Assembly: GCA_965220935.1 (NCBI GenBank)
Contig: OZ244857.1
Location: 186,001-250,000 of the forward strand
Direction: 5' to 3'
From: Bin80 sp965220935
Lineage (GTDB): Bacteria; Bacteroidota; Rhodothermia; Rhodothermales; Bin80
Length of the DNA: 64,000 nt
In this document: positions 28,353 through 37,110 of the stretch, piece by piece
Layout: each line of letters opens with the position of its first letter
Numbering within the stretch: position 1 is the first letter of the stretch
Notes under the pieces: model-generated
The model's database searches: none
What the model was told of the DNA's origin: nothing
The model's input: only the letters and a program-made list of their open reading frames with translations
Made by a program: the position numbers and the translations under genes

Positions 28353-31300
28353 ATGCCCCGTGAAGAGACACCAGATCCTCAAAGTGTACCGCAGGATATA
28401 AATTCTGATACGGCTCCTCCACCTAGAGGATGGACTCAAGCCATTGGATATCTCAAGGAAAAGCTCATTGACACCAGCAAGCGTAATCGCTTGATAAACT
28501 CTCCACTTGGTAAAGACCGAGGCAAACACTTAGATATCGTTAATGAACGATCTGATGAAGTGTATAAATTGCTGGTACATCAACACAAAAAGATGCGGTT
28601 TGCTGATTCAGCAGATGGGTACACTGAGCAAGATATCACAGATCACATCTATGTTCCTAACCCAGATCCGCCAAGTGATAGACATACAGATCTCAAACTA
28701 CAAACTCGTTTGACTAAGGAAGCGCTACATAAGCGCTTACTGCAGCTATACCGCGATTCAAATAGTGCTGTTGAGGAACAAGGCTCAAATCCACTGTTTC
28801 TTGCATTAGGATTCGTACAATGGTTTGAAAGCACATCCTCTCAAATTGAACGGTTCGCTCCACTAGTTTTGTTACCCGTTGAATTGCTACGCGATGGGGT
28901 GAAAGATAATTTCAAAGTGCTGTTGCGAGATGAGGATTTGGGGCCTAATCATTCCTTTGATGCATTTCTAAAAAGTGATTTTGATATCAAGTTGCCTCCG
29001 TGGCCAGACGAACAGGACTGGTTACCGTCTGAATACTTTGATCAAGTGATGAATGTGATCGGTAGTCGTGAGAATTGGGGGATTTATGCTGATGCGATCC
29101 AATTGGGATTTTATTCATCAGGGAAGTTTCTGATGTCAAAGGATTTAGATCTTGCAGAGCCGAGTGATTTGATGGAGAATTTATTATGCGGAGGGTTTAC
29201 CAATGCTACTGCGCTGTTTGATCCTACAGAAAATTTGGATGAGCGATATGCGAATCCTGAAGATCTTGGACATATTATGGAAGCGGATTCCTCGCAAACG
29301 AGGGTCATTGCAGCAGCAAGAGAAGGGAGAAATATGGTCGTTCAGGGCCCGCCTGGCACTGGCAAATCACAAACGATTGCGAATATCATTGCCGTATCTG
29401 TTCGGGATAATCAGAAGGTGTTGTTCGTCGCGGAGAAGCGTGCAGCACTTGATGTAGTGTATGATCGCCTCAAGTCATGTGGACTTGGTCCTCTTTGTTT
29501 GGAAATGCATTCTACCAAAGCCCAGAAAAAACTCATCTATGAAGAACTAGGCAAGACGCTGGAGTTAGGCCCGCCCGTTGTCGGTGACAGGTCTGAATAC
29601 GATCGATTGAAGGCCGTGAGAGATGAGTTAAATCAATTATCAACACAGCTTCATATTGTTGATGAGAAGAGCGGTGTAACCCCTTACCAAGTGATTGGCC
29701 AACTGACAAAATTGTTGTCTCAAGATGATTTACCTCGGCCAGATTTTCAAATGGAAGAATTAGCTGTATGGGATATAGAAAAAACCAATGCATCGCGTCA
29801 AGAAATTCAAAAACTCGCGACATTAACTCAGGAATATGGGGCTGAACAATTCCATCAATGGAGGGGTGTCAATCGTAAAATGAATCCTATGGATCGTTCA
29901 CGACTTAATGATTTAATCACTAGACTCCAAGAGGAATTAAATGAATTGAACACCCAGTATAACGAGGCTTGTACATGGCTAAGTGCTGAAGCTAATGGTA
30001 GTCTGGAGCATGTGCTTAAAGCGCTATTATTGACGCAATCTATGGGGAGAAGGCCCAAAGATATAGATGCTTTGATTCAAGTAAAGGGCATCGTAGAGTA
30101 CGCTCCAAATCTGCAGAAGTTATTTGAAGAAATTGTAGAACAACAGCAGCTCCGTCAAGAGCTTGAAAAATCTGTTATATCGGAAGCCTTCAACCGTGAC
30201 TGGAGCATAGAATACAATGAGATAAAAAAAAGAAACACCTCCGTTTTTCGGTTCTTGAGTGGGTCTTATCGCCGAGCAATGAAGCAGCTCAAGGCCGTCG
30301 CAATAAACCTGCCAAAATCCCCTTCGGAGCACTTGAAACTATTAGACTCCCTTATCAATCATAGATCAAAAATTAATGAAATTGATGAGCGGCGAACACT
30401 CGGAGAAGTCGTTGTTGGACCCTTATGGCAAGGATGGAAGACCGATGTCTCAGGGGCACTCAAGTCGGTCAAGTGGATTAACGAGCAGGTTGAAATCCTT
30501 GGATCATCGGATTTGCTGATCACACAGGTCAATCAGTGGTCTTCAGATGCAAACCCTGACGAGATTGCAATCAAGCTTCAAGATGGGATAAAAGTGGTTG
30601 AGGGAAGGTGGGTGGAAGTGATTGAAGTATGTGGACTAAATTTCCTCCACGCATTTGGAGAGGAAACCATTCAGAAAGTGCCATTAATGACTATGCTCAA
30701 GCGATTGTCTGACTGGGCTAAAGACGCGGAAGGTCAGGACGCTTGGATTCAGTTATATGACACTGCAAATGCAGTCAGCGAAAGAGGGCTTGATGTCATC
30801 CGAACCCGACTGGGAAATGGTAAACTTGCACCGCACCACGCCTGCGATACATTTGACTACATCCGCGCAGAGGCCGTCTATCAGAGGTTTGAAAAAATAT
30901 ATCCAGACCTCAATAGGATCAATGGTCGCGAGCGATCCGCCCTCGTTGAGCAATTTAAAAATCTGGATGTGGCGCCACTACATCTTAGTTCTCAGGAAAT
31001 CATGGCTGCGCATTATCATTCCATTCCAGATGGGACGCGTGGTAAGATGGGTGTTCTTCGCGGTGAGGTCAAAAAGAAAACTCGTCATATGCCACTGCGC
31101 AAGCTAATGAATGAAGTAGGCGATGCTGTACAGACCATCAAGCCTGTCTTTCTGATGAGCCCATTATCAGTTGCTCAGTATCTGGATCCCGAAGGACTAC
31201 AATTTGATCTTCTACTGATTGATGAAGCGAGTCAAGTGCGCCCTGCAGATGCCATTGGTGCAGTGATGCGCTCAAAACGTACAATTATTGTGGGAGATCA

Positions 31301-33092
31301 AAAACAGTTACCTCCTACTTCATTTTTTGAAAGACTGGTCAATATTGACGAGGAGGCCGAGATAGATGACATAGAAGATGTCATCGCTGGACAGGTCAAA
31401 GATATGGAGAGTATTCTTGCTCTCTGTGAAGCCCGTGGTATGCCTGGATGTATGCTCAGATGGCATTATAGGTCACAGCACCAGTCACTGATTGCAGTAT
31501 CAAATCAACAGTTCTACGCAAACAAACTTGTGTGCCCACCCAGCCCAATCAGTAATACCACTCAGCAGGGACTTTCCTTTGAGTATGTTGGAGGCACCTA
31601 CCGGCGTGGTAGCGGCAAAAGTGATAACCCAGACGAAGCAAAGGCCGTCATGAATGCTGTTCTTGACCATGCACGATCCCGTCCGAATGAGTCACTCGGC
31701 GTTGTAGCAATGAGTCAAGCTCAGCAAACGACAATTCAAAATGAGGCAGAATTGATGCGTGCTACATATCCAGAACTTAATGCATTTTGTAGTGAGACGA
31801 AAGAGAATCCATTCTTTGTAAAAAATCTTGAAACCGTTCAGGGAGATGAACGCGATGTAATTTTTATTTCAATTGGATATGGAAGAACAAAAGATGGCCG
31901 ACTATCCCAGAATTTTGGCCCCGTATCTAATGAGGGGGGCGAGCGTCGACTGAATGTCCTGTTTACCAGAGCTAAGAAACGATGCCGCGTGTTTGCATCG
32001 ATTAAGCATACCGACATTCAACATGAGAAGGCTCGGCATCGGGGCCCTTATATGCTCAAAACGTTTCTCAAGTACGCAGAAACGGGCGAAATGGATGTTC
32101 CCATCATTACGGGGCGAGAGCCTGATAGCCCATTTGAAGAAGCCGTCGCTATGGCCATTAGGGGATATGGTTATGAGGTTGATTTTCAGGTAGGCTCCGA
32201 TGGATTTCTGATTGACCTTGCAGTGAGAGATCCGCATCGTGAAGGTGCCTATATTCTGGCGATTGAGTGTGACGGTGCACGCTACCACTCCTCCTACTGG
32301 GCAAGAGAACGAGATCGGATGCGGCAGATACTCCTTGAAGGCAAAGGTTGGACATTCCATCGAATTTGGAGTACCGACTGGTTCAATAACCCCGAAACTG
32401 AAACCCAGAAAGCAGTGGATGCTATCCGTAAGGCATCCGCACAATCAACTCCAAACACTGCCCAGGTTCAACCACTCCCACCGATCATTAGAGGCAAAAA
32501 GCCAGTACAATTCTCGGAGTCTCAGGATCACTATTATATTGAATTTGATGCGATAGCCAAGGGTTATGCTAGTCGTGCGCATCTATATCATATTGAGGAT
32601 GCTCAAATTGAGGAGGTCGTTACGTTAGTGATTGACATTGTAGATACAGAGGGTCCGATCCATCAGGACATTGTGATTCGCAAAGCAAGACTGGCCTGGG
32701 GCTATAATAGTTCTGGAAAACGAATTAAAGAAAAAATTCAGACTGCAATTACGTATGCTCTCCAACAGGGAATAGTAGAAGTAGATCAGGATTTCGTTAA
32801 AAAACCGGGGACTCAAGTCAAGGTTCGCAACCGGAGCCAGTTGGAAGACTCGCGCCTTAAGAAACCAGAAATGATTGCTCCGGCGGAGTACAGTTTAGCC
32901 ATTCAGGATGCCGTGCAACGATGCATTGCTATCAACGCTGAAGACTGTGCAATTGAGGTGGCTAGATTATTTGGGTTTCGGACAACTAGCTCTACGTTTA
33001 AAGAGCAGGTGATTGCACAGATTCCTCGCTTAGTGAGAGCGGGGGTCTTAGAAGTCCAGCCTGACGCGACGATACGTATGCGAGAGGGCTAG
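28353..33092 (+). CDS. DUF4011-helicase-MTES_1575 nuclease-DUF3320 protein, probable antiphage protein
   Basis: A 1579-residue multidomain protein. In order: DUF4011 (IGYLKEKLIDTSKRNRLIN, residues about 31-49); superfamily 1 helicase with Walker A GPPGTGKSQTIANII near 331, coiled-coil-like insert (about 400-850), Walker B LLIDEASQ near 955, WHYRSQH near 1036, TVQGDERDVIFIS near 1159 and LNVLFTRAKKR near 1199; a Vsr/MTES_1575-type nuclease (LIDLAV, AIECDGARYHSS with Glu about 1303, RIWSTDWF); and a C-terminal DUF3320 with EGPIHQDIV. This architecture is known from single-gene defence loci found in large defence-island screens. Cytosolic; likely loads on and degrades foreign DNA. Convergent with the OsmC genes, stops 2 bp apart. 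Confidence 0.88.
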   Translation: MPREETPDPQSVPQDINSDTAPPPRGWTQAIGYLKEKLIDTSKRNRLINSPLGKDRGKHLDIVNERSDEVYKLLVHQHKKMRFADSADGYTEQDITDHIYVPNPDPPSDRHTDLKLQTRLTKEALHKRLLQLYRDSNSAVEEQGSNPLFLALGFVQWFESTSSQIERFAPLVLLPVELLRDGVKDNFKVLLRDEDLGPNHSFDAFLKSDFDIKLPPWPDEQDWLPSEYFDQVMNVIGSRENWGIYADAIQLGFYSSGKFLMSKDLDLAEPSDLMENLLCGGFTNATALFDPTENLDERYANPEDLGHIMEADSSQTRVIAAAREGRNMVVQGPPGTGKSQTIANIIAVSVRDNQKVLFVAEKRAALDVVYDRLKSCGLGPLCLEMHSTKAQKKLIYEELGKTLELGPPVVGDRSEYDRLKAVRDELNQLSTQLHIVDEKSGVTPYQVIGQLTKLLSQDDLPRPDFQMEELAVWDIEKTNASRQEIQKLATLTQEYGAEQFHQWRGVNRKMNPMDRSRLNDLITRLQEELNELNTQYNEACTWLSAEANGSLEHVLKALLLTQSMGRRPKDIDALIQVKGIVEYAPNLQKLFEEIVEQQQLRQELEKSVISEAFNRDWSIEYNEIKKRNTSVFRFLSGSYRRAMKQLKAVAINLPKSPSEHLKLLDSLINHRSKINEIDERRTLGEVVVGPLWQGWKTDVSGALKSVKWINEQVEILGSSDLLITQVNQWSSDANPDEIAIKLQDGIKVVEGRWVEVIEVCGLNFLHAFGEETIQKVPLMTMLKRLSDWAKDAEGQDAWIQLYDTANAVSERGLDVIRTRLGNGKLAPHHACDTFDYIRAEAVYQRFEKIYPDLNRINGRERSALVEQFKNLDVAPLHLSSQEIMAAHYHSIPDGTRGKMGVLRGEVKKKTRHMPLRKLMNEVGDAVQTIKPVFLMSPLSVAQYLDPEGLQFDLLLIDEASQVRPADAIGAVMRSKRTIIVGDQKQLPPTSFFERLVNIDEEAEIDDIEDVIAGQVKDMESILALCEARGMPGCMLRWHYRSQHQSLIAVSNQQFYANKLVCPPSPISNTTQQGLSFEYVGGTYRRGSGKSDNPDEAKAVMNAVLDHARSRPNESLGVVAMSQAQQTTIQNEAELMRATYPELNAFCSETKENPFFVKNLETVQGDERDVIFISIGYGRTKDGRLSQNFGPVSNEGGERRLNVLFTRAKKRCRVFASIKHTDIQHEKARHRGPYMLKTFLKYAETGEMDVPIITGREPDSPFEEAVAMAIRGYGYEVDFQVGSDGFLIDLAVRDPHREGAYILAIECDGARYHSSYWARERDRMRQILLEGKGWTFHRIWSTDWFNNPETETQKAVDAIRKASAQSTPNTAQVQPLPPIIRGKKPVQFSESQDHYYIEFDAIAKGYASRAHLYHIEDAQIEEVVTLVIDIVDTEGPIHQDIVIRKARLAWGYNSSGKRIKEKIQTAITYALQQGIVEVDQDFVKKPGTQVKVRNRSQLEDSRLKKPEMIAPAEYSLAIQDAVQRCIAINAEDCAIEVARLFGFRTTSSTFKEQVIAQIPRLVRAGVLEVQPDATIRMREG

Positions 33093-33094
33093 GA

Positions 33095-33526
33095 TCAAGA
33101 TATGAGTTTTGCGTCCACATTCAGGGTAGTGCCTGCATAAAGCTTTGCAATTGGGCACCCTGTGCGGGTTGCTTCTGCGGCTTTCTGGAATGCTTGGTCG
33201 TCAAGGCCTGGAACATTTGCACGAACCACAAGGTCAATACTGGAGATATGGAATCCACCAGCCGGGTCTGGTCCAAGCGTGACAGTCGATCGTGTATCAA
33301 CATGTGTTACTGGAGTCCCTTGGCCTGCCAATTCATTAGAGATAGCCATTGAAAAACATCCAGATATGGCCGCAGCGACCAGATCTTCTGGTCCAATTCC
33401 AGGGTCTCCTTCAAAACGGGATCCAAATGTGAAAGGGGTATCAAGAGCGCCTCTTTCGGTTTTGATGTGTCCATTTCCAGATTTTAGATCTCCTTCCCAG
33501 GAGGCATTCGCATGATTAACGCTCAT
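33095..33526 (-). CDS. OsmC family peroxidase
   Basis: A 143-residue OsmC-type thiol peroxidase that reduces organic hydroperoxides. The two redox cysteines lie in AAISGCFSMAIS (about residue 57) and RTGCPIAKLY (about residue 122), the expected spacing. The N-terminal strand-rich part with SWEGDLKSGNGHI and PFTFGSRF matches OsmC rather than Ohr. The upstream gene on the same strand, 23 bp away, is a second OsmC-fold protein, so they form a two-gene operon. Confidence 0.88.
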   Translation of the reverse strand: MSVNHANASWEGDLKSGNGHIKTERGALDTPFTFGSRFEGDPGIGPEDLVAAAISGCFSMAISNELAGQGTPVTHVDTRSTVTLGPDPAGGFHISSIDLVVRANVPGLDDQAFQKAAEATRTGCPIAKLYAGTTLNVDAKLIS

Positions 33527-33549
33527 CGGATTAAGGTATGTTTATTTAG

Positions 33550-33984
33550 TTAAAGAGAGTAATGCTGACCATTAATGGACCAGCTAACAGTGATTGAGGC
33601 CGTCTTTTCAAGAATTTTAGCCACCGAGCAATACTTGTTGATACTAAGATCAACAGCACGCCGAACCTTATCTATATCAAGATTGCCTTCAAACTCATAA
33701 TGTACATGTAGGTCGGTAAACAGGGCAGGGGTTTCGTCCTCTGCACGTTCATAGGTGATGGTTGTGTCAAATTTGTGAAGATCCTGACGTTGCTTATTCA
33801 AAACGATCACGATATCAATTCCACTACATCCACCTAAAGCCATCGCGACAGCCTGCATAGGACCTACTCCTTGCCCGCTTCCTCCTTCTTCGGAGCTAGT
33901 ATCTAAATGCAGTGTATTACCTGCGCTGTTCGTGCACAGAAAATGAAACTTGTCGTCTAGGCGACTAAGGCTTACTGTGGGCAT
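33550..33984 (-). CDS. OsmC family protein (YhfA-like)
   Basis: A 144-residue OsmC-fold protein of the YhfA-like branch. Cysteines are in ALGGCSGIDIVIVLNK (about residue 53) and NKYCSVAKILEKTA (about residue 119). This branch is common but less well studied than OsmC; a peroxidase role is inferred from the conserved pair. First gene of a two-gene minus-strand unit with the OsmC peroxidase. Confidence 0.85.
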   Translation of the reverse strand: MPTVSLSRLDDKFHFLCTNSAGNTLHLDTSSEEGGSGQGVGPMQAVAMALGGCSGIDIVIVLNKQRQDLHKFDTTITYERAEDETPALFTDLHVHYEFEGNLDIDKVRRAVDLSINKYCSVAKILEKTASITVSWSINGQHYSL

Positions 33985-34109
33985 GATTTTGGAATGTGAT
34001 TCACAAAAATTGAACCCATATGGCCCAGATAGGATTCAATGATTGTGCAACCTGACAGTAAAATATACGTAAATTCAAGTACAGAACTCCTAAATCATCC
34101 ATTTCGGGC

Positions 34110-34997
34110 ATGAGATTCATCGGAATAGTTACAGCCTGCGTTGCGATAGCACTTGCGTCATTTCAGCCAGCTACGATCGTGAAGGATGTCATTAAAAAAG
34201 AATTCAAGGTCCGGCCGGGTGGAACACTATCTTTAGACCTTGATCGTGGAAATATTGAGATAGAATCAATTGATGAAAATTACGTAAAAATTGAATTAGA
34301 GCGTCGTGTGAGATCGGAGAGGTCGCAAGACGCAGAGCAATTACTGGATGAATTACATCAATATGAATTTGAACAGGATGATGACGAAGTTAGAATTCAA
34401 TCTCGTGTAGAAGATCAGCGAGGGCACAGGCGATGGCGTACGGGCTCAGCGGTAAAGATTAGACTTTCAGTGCGAGTGCCCAGTGAATTTGATGTCAGCT
34501 TTAAAACAGGGGCTGGCAATATCACCATCATGGAGGTGAACGGAGAAATTTCAGGGCGAACGGGTGCCGGGAATATATTGATGGAAGATATTGATGCAGA
34601 ATTGGATATTAAAACTGGAGCTGGAAATGTTGAAATTTCGGGTGAAATTGAGGATTCTGAAGTGGTCACTGGTGCAGGTAATGTGACGATTTATGCCGAG
34701 GTTGACGAATTATATGCCGTTGCTGGTACAGGTAATGTGAGGGTAGAAATTGACGGTCAACCTACGGGTGATAGCAAATTAAGAACGGGTGCTGGTAATG
34801 TGTCCCTATCGCTTCACGAAGATGTTCAAGCCGAGGTTCGAGGGACTGCAAGTATCGGCACTGTCACCTGTGAGTTTCCGATTGAGATTTCTAAGAAGTT
34901 TCTTTCTCATTCATTTGAGGGCGACATTAATGGCGGTGGAAGCGCTTCCATTGTCATGAATTCGGGAGTAGGAAACCTCTCGCTCCTTCGCCATTAA
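34110..34997 (+). CDS. DUF4097-type secreted beta-helical protein
   Basis: A 295-residue protein with an N-terminal hydrophobic signal (residues 3-17) and a repeating TGAGN motif (FKTGAGNI, GRTGAGNI, IKTGAGNV, VVTGAGNV, LRTGAGNV) at intervals of about 18-20 or multiples of it. This is typical of DUF4097/putative adhesin families that fold as a beta-helix. Function unknown; probably periplasmic or surface. It starts 125 bp from the divergent OsmC operon, and that gap holds both promoters. Confidence 0.75.
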   Translation: MRFIGIVTACVAIALASFQPATIVKDVIKKEFKVRPGGTLSLDLDRGNIEIESIDENYVKIELERRVRSERSQDAEQLLDELHQYEFEQDDDEVRIQSRVEDQRGHRRWRTGSAVKIRLSVRVPSEFDVSFKTGAGNITIMEVNGEISGRTGAGNILMEDIDAELDIKTGAGNVEISGEIEDSEVVTGAGNVTIYAEVDELYAVAGTGNVRVEIDGQPTGDSKLRTGAGNVSLSLHEDVQAEVRGTASIGTVTCEFPIEISKKFLSHSFEGDINGGGSASIVMNSGVGNLSLLRH

Positions 34998-35356
34998 GGA
35001 GTATCAAAGGTCAATGACTTTCCCATATGTAAAGAAAGTTTATCATTGATAGCGAAATCTCCAAAATTAATGGTCGCCTGATCAGGATATAATAGGGTGT
35101 TTTAATGAAAGTGGATTCTCTACTCAAGCAATTATTGTACAGTTGAGGACCTCACAGTAGATGAAGAACTTTGGAAGTGAGACAGTGAATAAAACATTAT
35201 GCCCTATCAAATCCAGTTGGACAAATATGATACGGATCATTAACACTGCGCTCTCTTCGGGGCCTAAAATATAAAGGCTAACAGGTTTTGATTTACACTT
35301 GCATTGGTGAATAAGTCATGCCGATTGAGAGGATGATACAGTATTTTGATAAAAAA
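34998..35356 (+). other. Gene-free stretch between DUF4097 and the susCD operon
   Basis: No open frame, tRNA or repeat seen. It separates convergent genes. Only the terminator at its right end is recognisable. Confidence 0.5.
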
Positions 35357-35383
35357 AGCCCCTCCTGCGATCCAGGAGGGGCT
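35357..35383 (-). terminator. Rho-independent terminator of the susCD operon
   Basis: An 11-bp perfect stem (AGCCCCTCCTG with CAGGAGGGGCT) closes a 5-base loop. On the minus strand it is followed by a run of seven T, 23 bp after the susD stop codon. Confidence 0.85.
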
Positions 35384-35405
35384 TTGTATATGGCTTATTA
35401 AAGGT

Positions 35406-37097
35406 TTAATATCCTGGGTTCTGAACAAGATTAGTGTTCGCCTTTAACTGGCTTTCAGGGATAGGTGCAACATTGCGCCATGAGGCGGAAACGCCCTTGT
35501 ATCTCCATGGATCGTTGAAACGCGTCTCTCCGCCTGCAACACCAGCAAAGCGAATCAAATCCTGCCGACGTGTCTGCTCGAAGAACAGTTCTCGAGCGCG
35601 TTCAGCCAAAAGTCGATCGACTGTCAGATTATCAAAGGGATCAACCCCTGAACGCGTACGAACCTGATTAACCAGTGCGAGTGCTTCGGCGCTTGAAGGG
35701 TTCTGTCGCCAGAGAGCCTCCGCTTTAAGTAGAAGGACATCCGAGTATCGGAAGATGACAAAGTCATTACTCATTTCAGAGCCGATGCCTGGCTCAAACT
35801 CATATTTTCCAATACGTGCTCCGCATTGTCGGCAGGTCAAATTCCGGAACTCATCATCATCAAATTCGGTGATTTGAGGTACGAATGATAGCGGTGGACC
35901 ATTCTTGTCATAATCATTAAAAACGCCAGAATCCGTTACACGGTCACCACCAGCAGTGAACTGAGGGCCAATAATGAAATTCCCGAGTCGATCATCAAGC
36001 GTGCCCATGACACGCTCAACGCCTGCGTCATCACTGGTCGGTTTGACTCCCCAGACCTCGCCCTGAGGCCCTGGATTCAGCTCAGGGTCAATAACAGATT
36101 CATAAAGTTTCTGAGTTGCACTCCAACCATTCCATGGCTGATTCTGGAAGTTGTAGGTATTTTGGCTACCATAATGGAGGGTCATCTGATGGAGGTTGAA
36201 TCCGCTCCTAAACACCTTATCATACGGAACAACAAAAATGTTTTCGGGCGACCCATCGTTCTGAACAGCGAAATTAGAATGATAGTTCGTCGCCAGACTA
36301 TACGCGCCAGAATTAATGATGCCGTTTAGGTAGGTGACGGCATCATTCCATCGAGGGTTACCAGTATATACCTCAGCATTCATATACAACTTTGCCAGCG
36401 TCATATGGGCTACAAACGTGTTCATTCGTCCGTATGTCCCGCGTACATCGGCACTGAGATTTTCAAGATTATTAAGTAATTCTTTTTCAACAAACTCAAA
36501 AACCATGCGCCGACCTTCCGCGAAGTCGGATGAAGGCTGGCTAGGTGCTTCAGGTGCATCAACGAAACTATCAACGATAGGAACATTGCCAAAAGCATCC
36601 AAAAGCCAGAAGTAATAGAATGCGCGAAGGGCTTTCAGCTCCGAAACGAACGGAGTGACTAACTCTGGGTTTGCAGTTCCCGCGTCTAAGGCACTTTCAA
36701 ATTGGAAAATCAGACGGTTGGCGTTATTAATCCCACCAAAATAACCAGTCCAAAATCCATCAAATGCTCCCTCGTCATCCCCCCATGCGTGCGTATGAAG
36801 GCGAACCCAGGCACCACCATCGGACCAGTCCTGTCCTCTGGTAGGTACGATAAGTTCATCGGTAGTGACTTCATTCAATTGTCCAGGAGGTCCACTGCCT
36901 CCAACTCCTCCTAAGTTACCATAGGCAACGCCCATGGCCGAAATAAATTGTTGATCATTTTGGAAAAACTCGGATGATTGAACCTGATCATCAACTGGCT
37001 CAGAGAGATCCGTACATGCCGCAACAACGAGCAACATACCCAAACAAAGGACCAACGAGCGAAGTGTAATTGTTTTGTTCATTTTTACTGTATTCAT
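35406..37097 (-). CDS. SusD/RagB family outer-membrane lipoprotein
   Basis: Surface glycan/peptide-binding lipoprotein that forms the lid of the SusC transporter, 563 residues. A lipoprotein signal is visible with the lipobox VVAAC (Cys 28 from the first Met, 23 from the alternative start at 37082). The TPR-like core shows WTGYFGGINNANRLI, ELKALRAFYYFWLLD and the family C-terminal signature RARELFFEQTRRQDLIRF. It starts 13 bp after the SusC gene, the usual susC-susD order. The ligand cannot be inferred; no polysaccharide-degrading genes flank it closely. Confidence 0.92.
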   Translation of the reverse strand: MNTVKMNKTITLRSLVLCLGMLLVVAACTDLSEPVDDQVQSSEFFQNDQQFISAMGVAYGNLGGVGGSGPPGQLNEVTTDELIVPTRGQDWSDGGAWVRLHTHAWGDDEGAFDGFWTGYFGGINNANRLIFQFESALDAGTANPELVTPFVSELKALRAFYYFWLLDAFGNVPIVDSFVDAPEAPSQPSSDFAEGRRMVFEFVEKELLNNLENLSADVRGTYGRMNTFVAHMTLAKLYMNAEVYTGNPRWNDAVTYLNGIINSGAYSLATNYHSNFAVQNDGSPENIFVVPYDKVFRSGFNLHQMTLHYGSQNTYNFQNQPWNGWSATQKLYESVIDPELNPGPQGEVWGVKPTSDDAGVERVMGTLDDRLGNFIIGPQFTAGGDRVTDSGVFNDYDKNGPPLSFVPQITEFDDDEFRNLTCRQCGARIGKYEFEPGIGSEMSNDFVIFRYSDVLLLKAEALWRQNPSSAEALALVNQVRTRSGVDPFDNLTVDRLLAERARELFFEQTRRQDLIRFAGVAGGETRFNDPWRYKGVSASWRNVAPIPESQLKANTNLVQNPGY

Positions 37098-37110
37098 AGT
37101 TGGTCAATGG

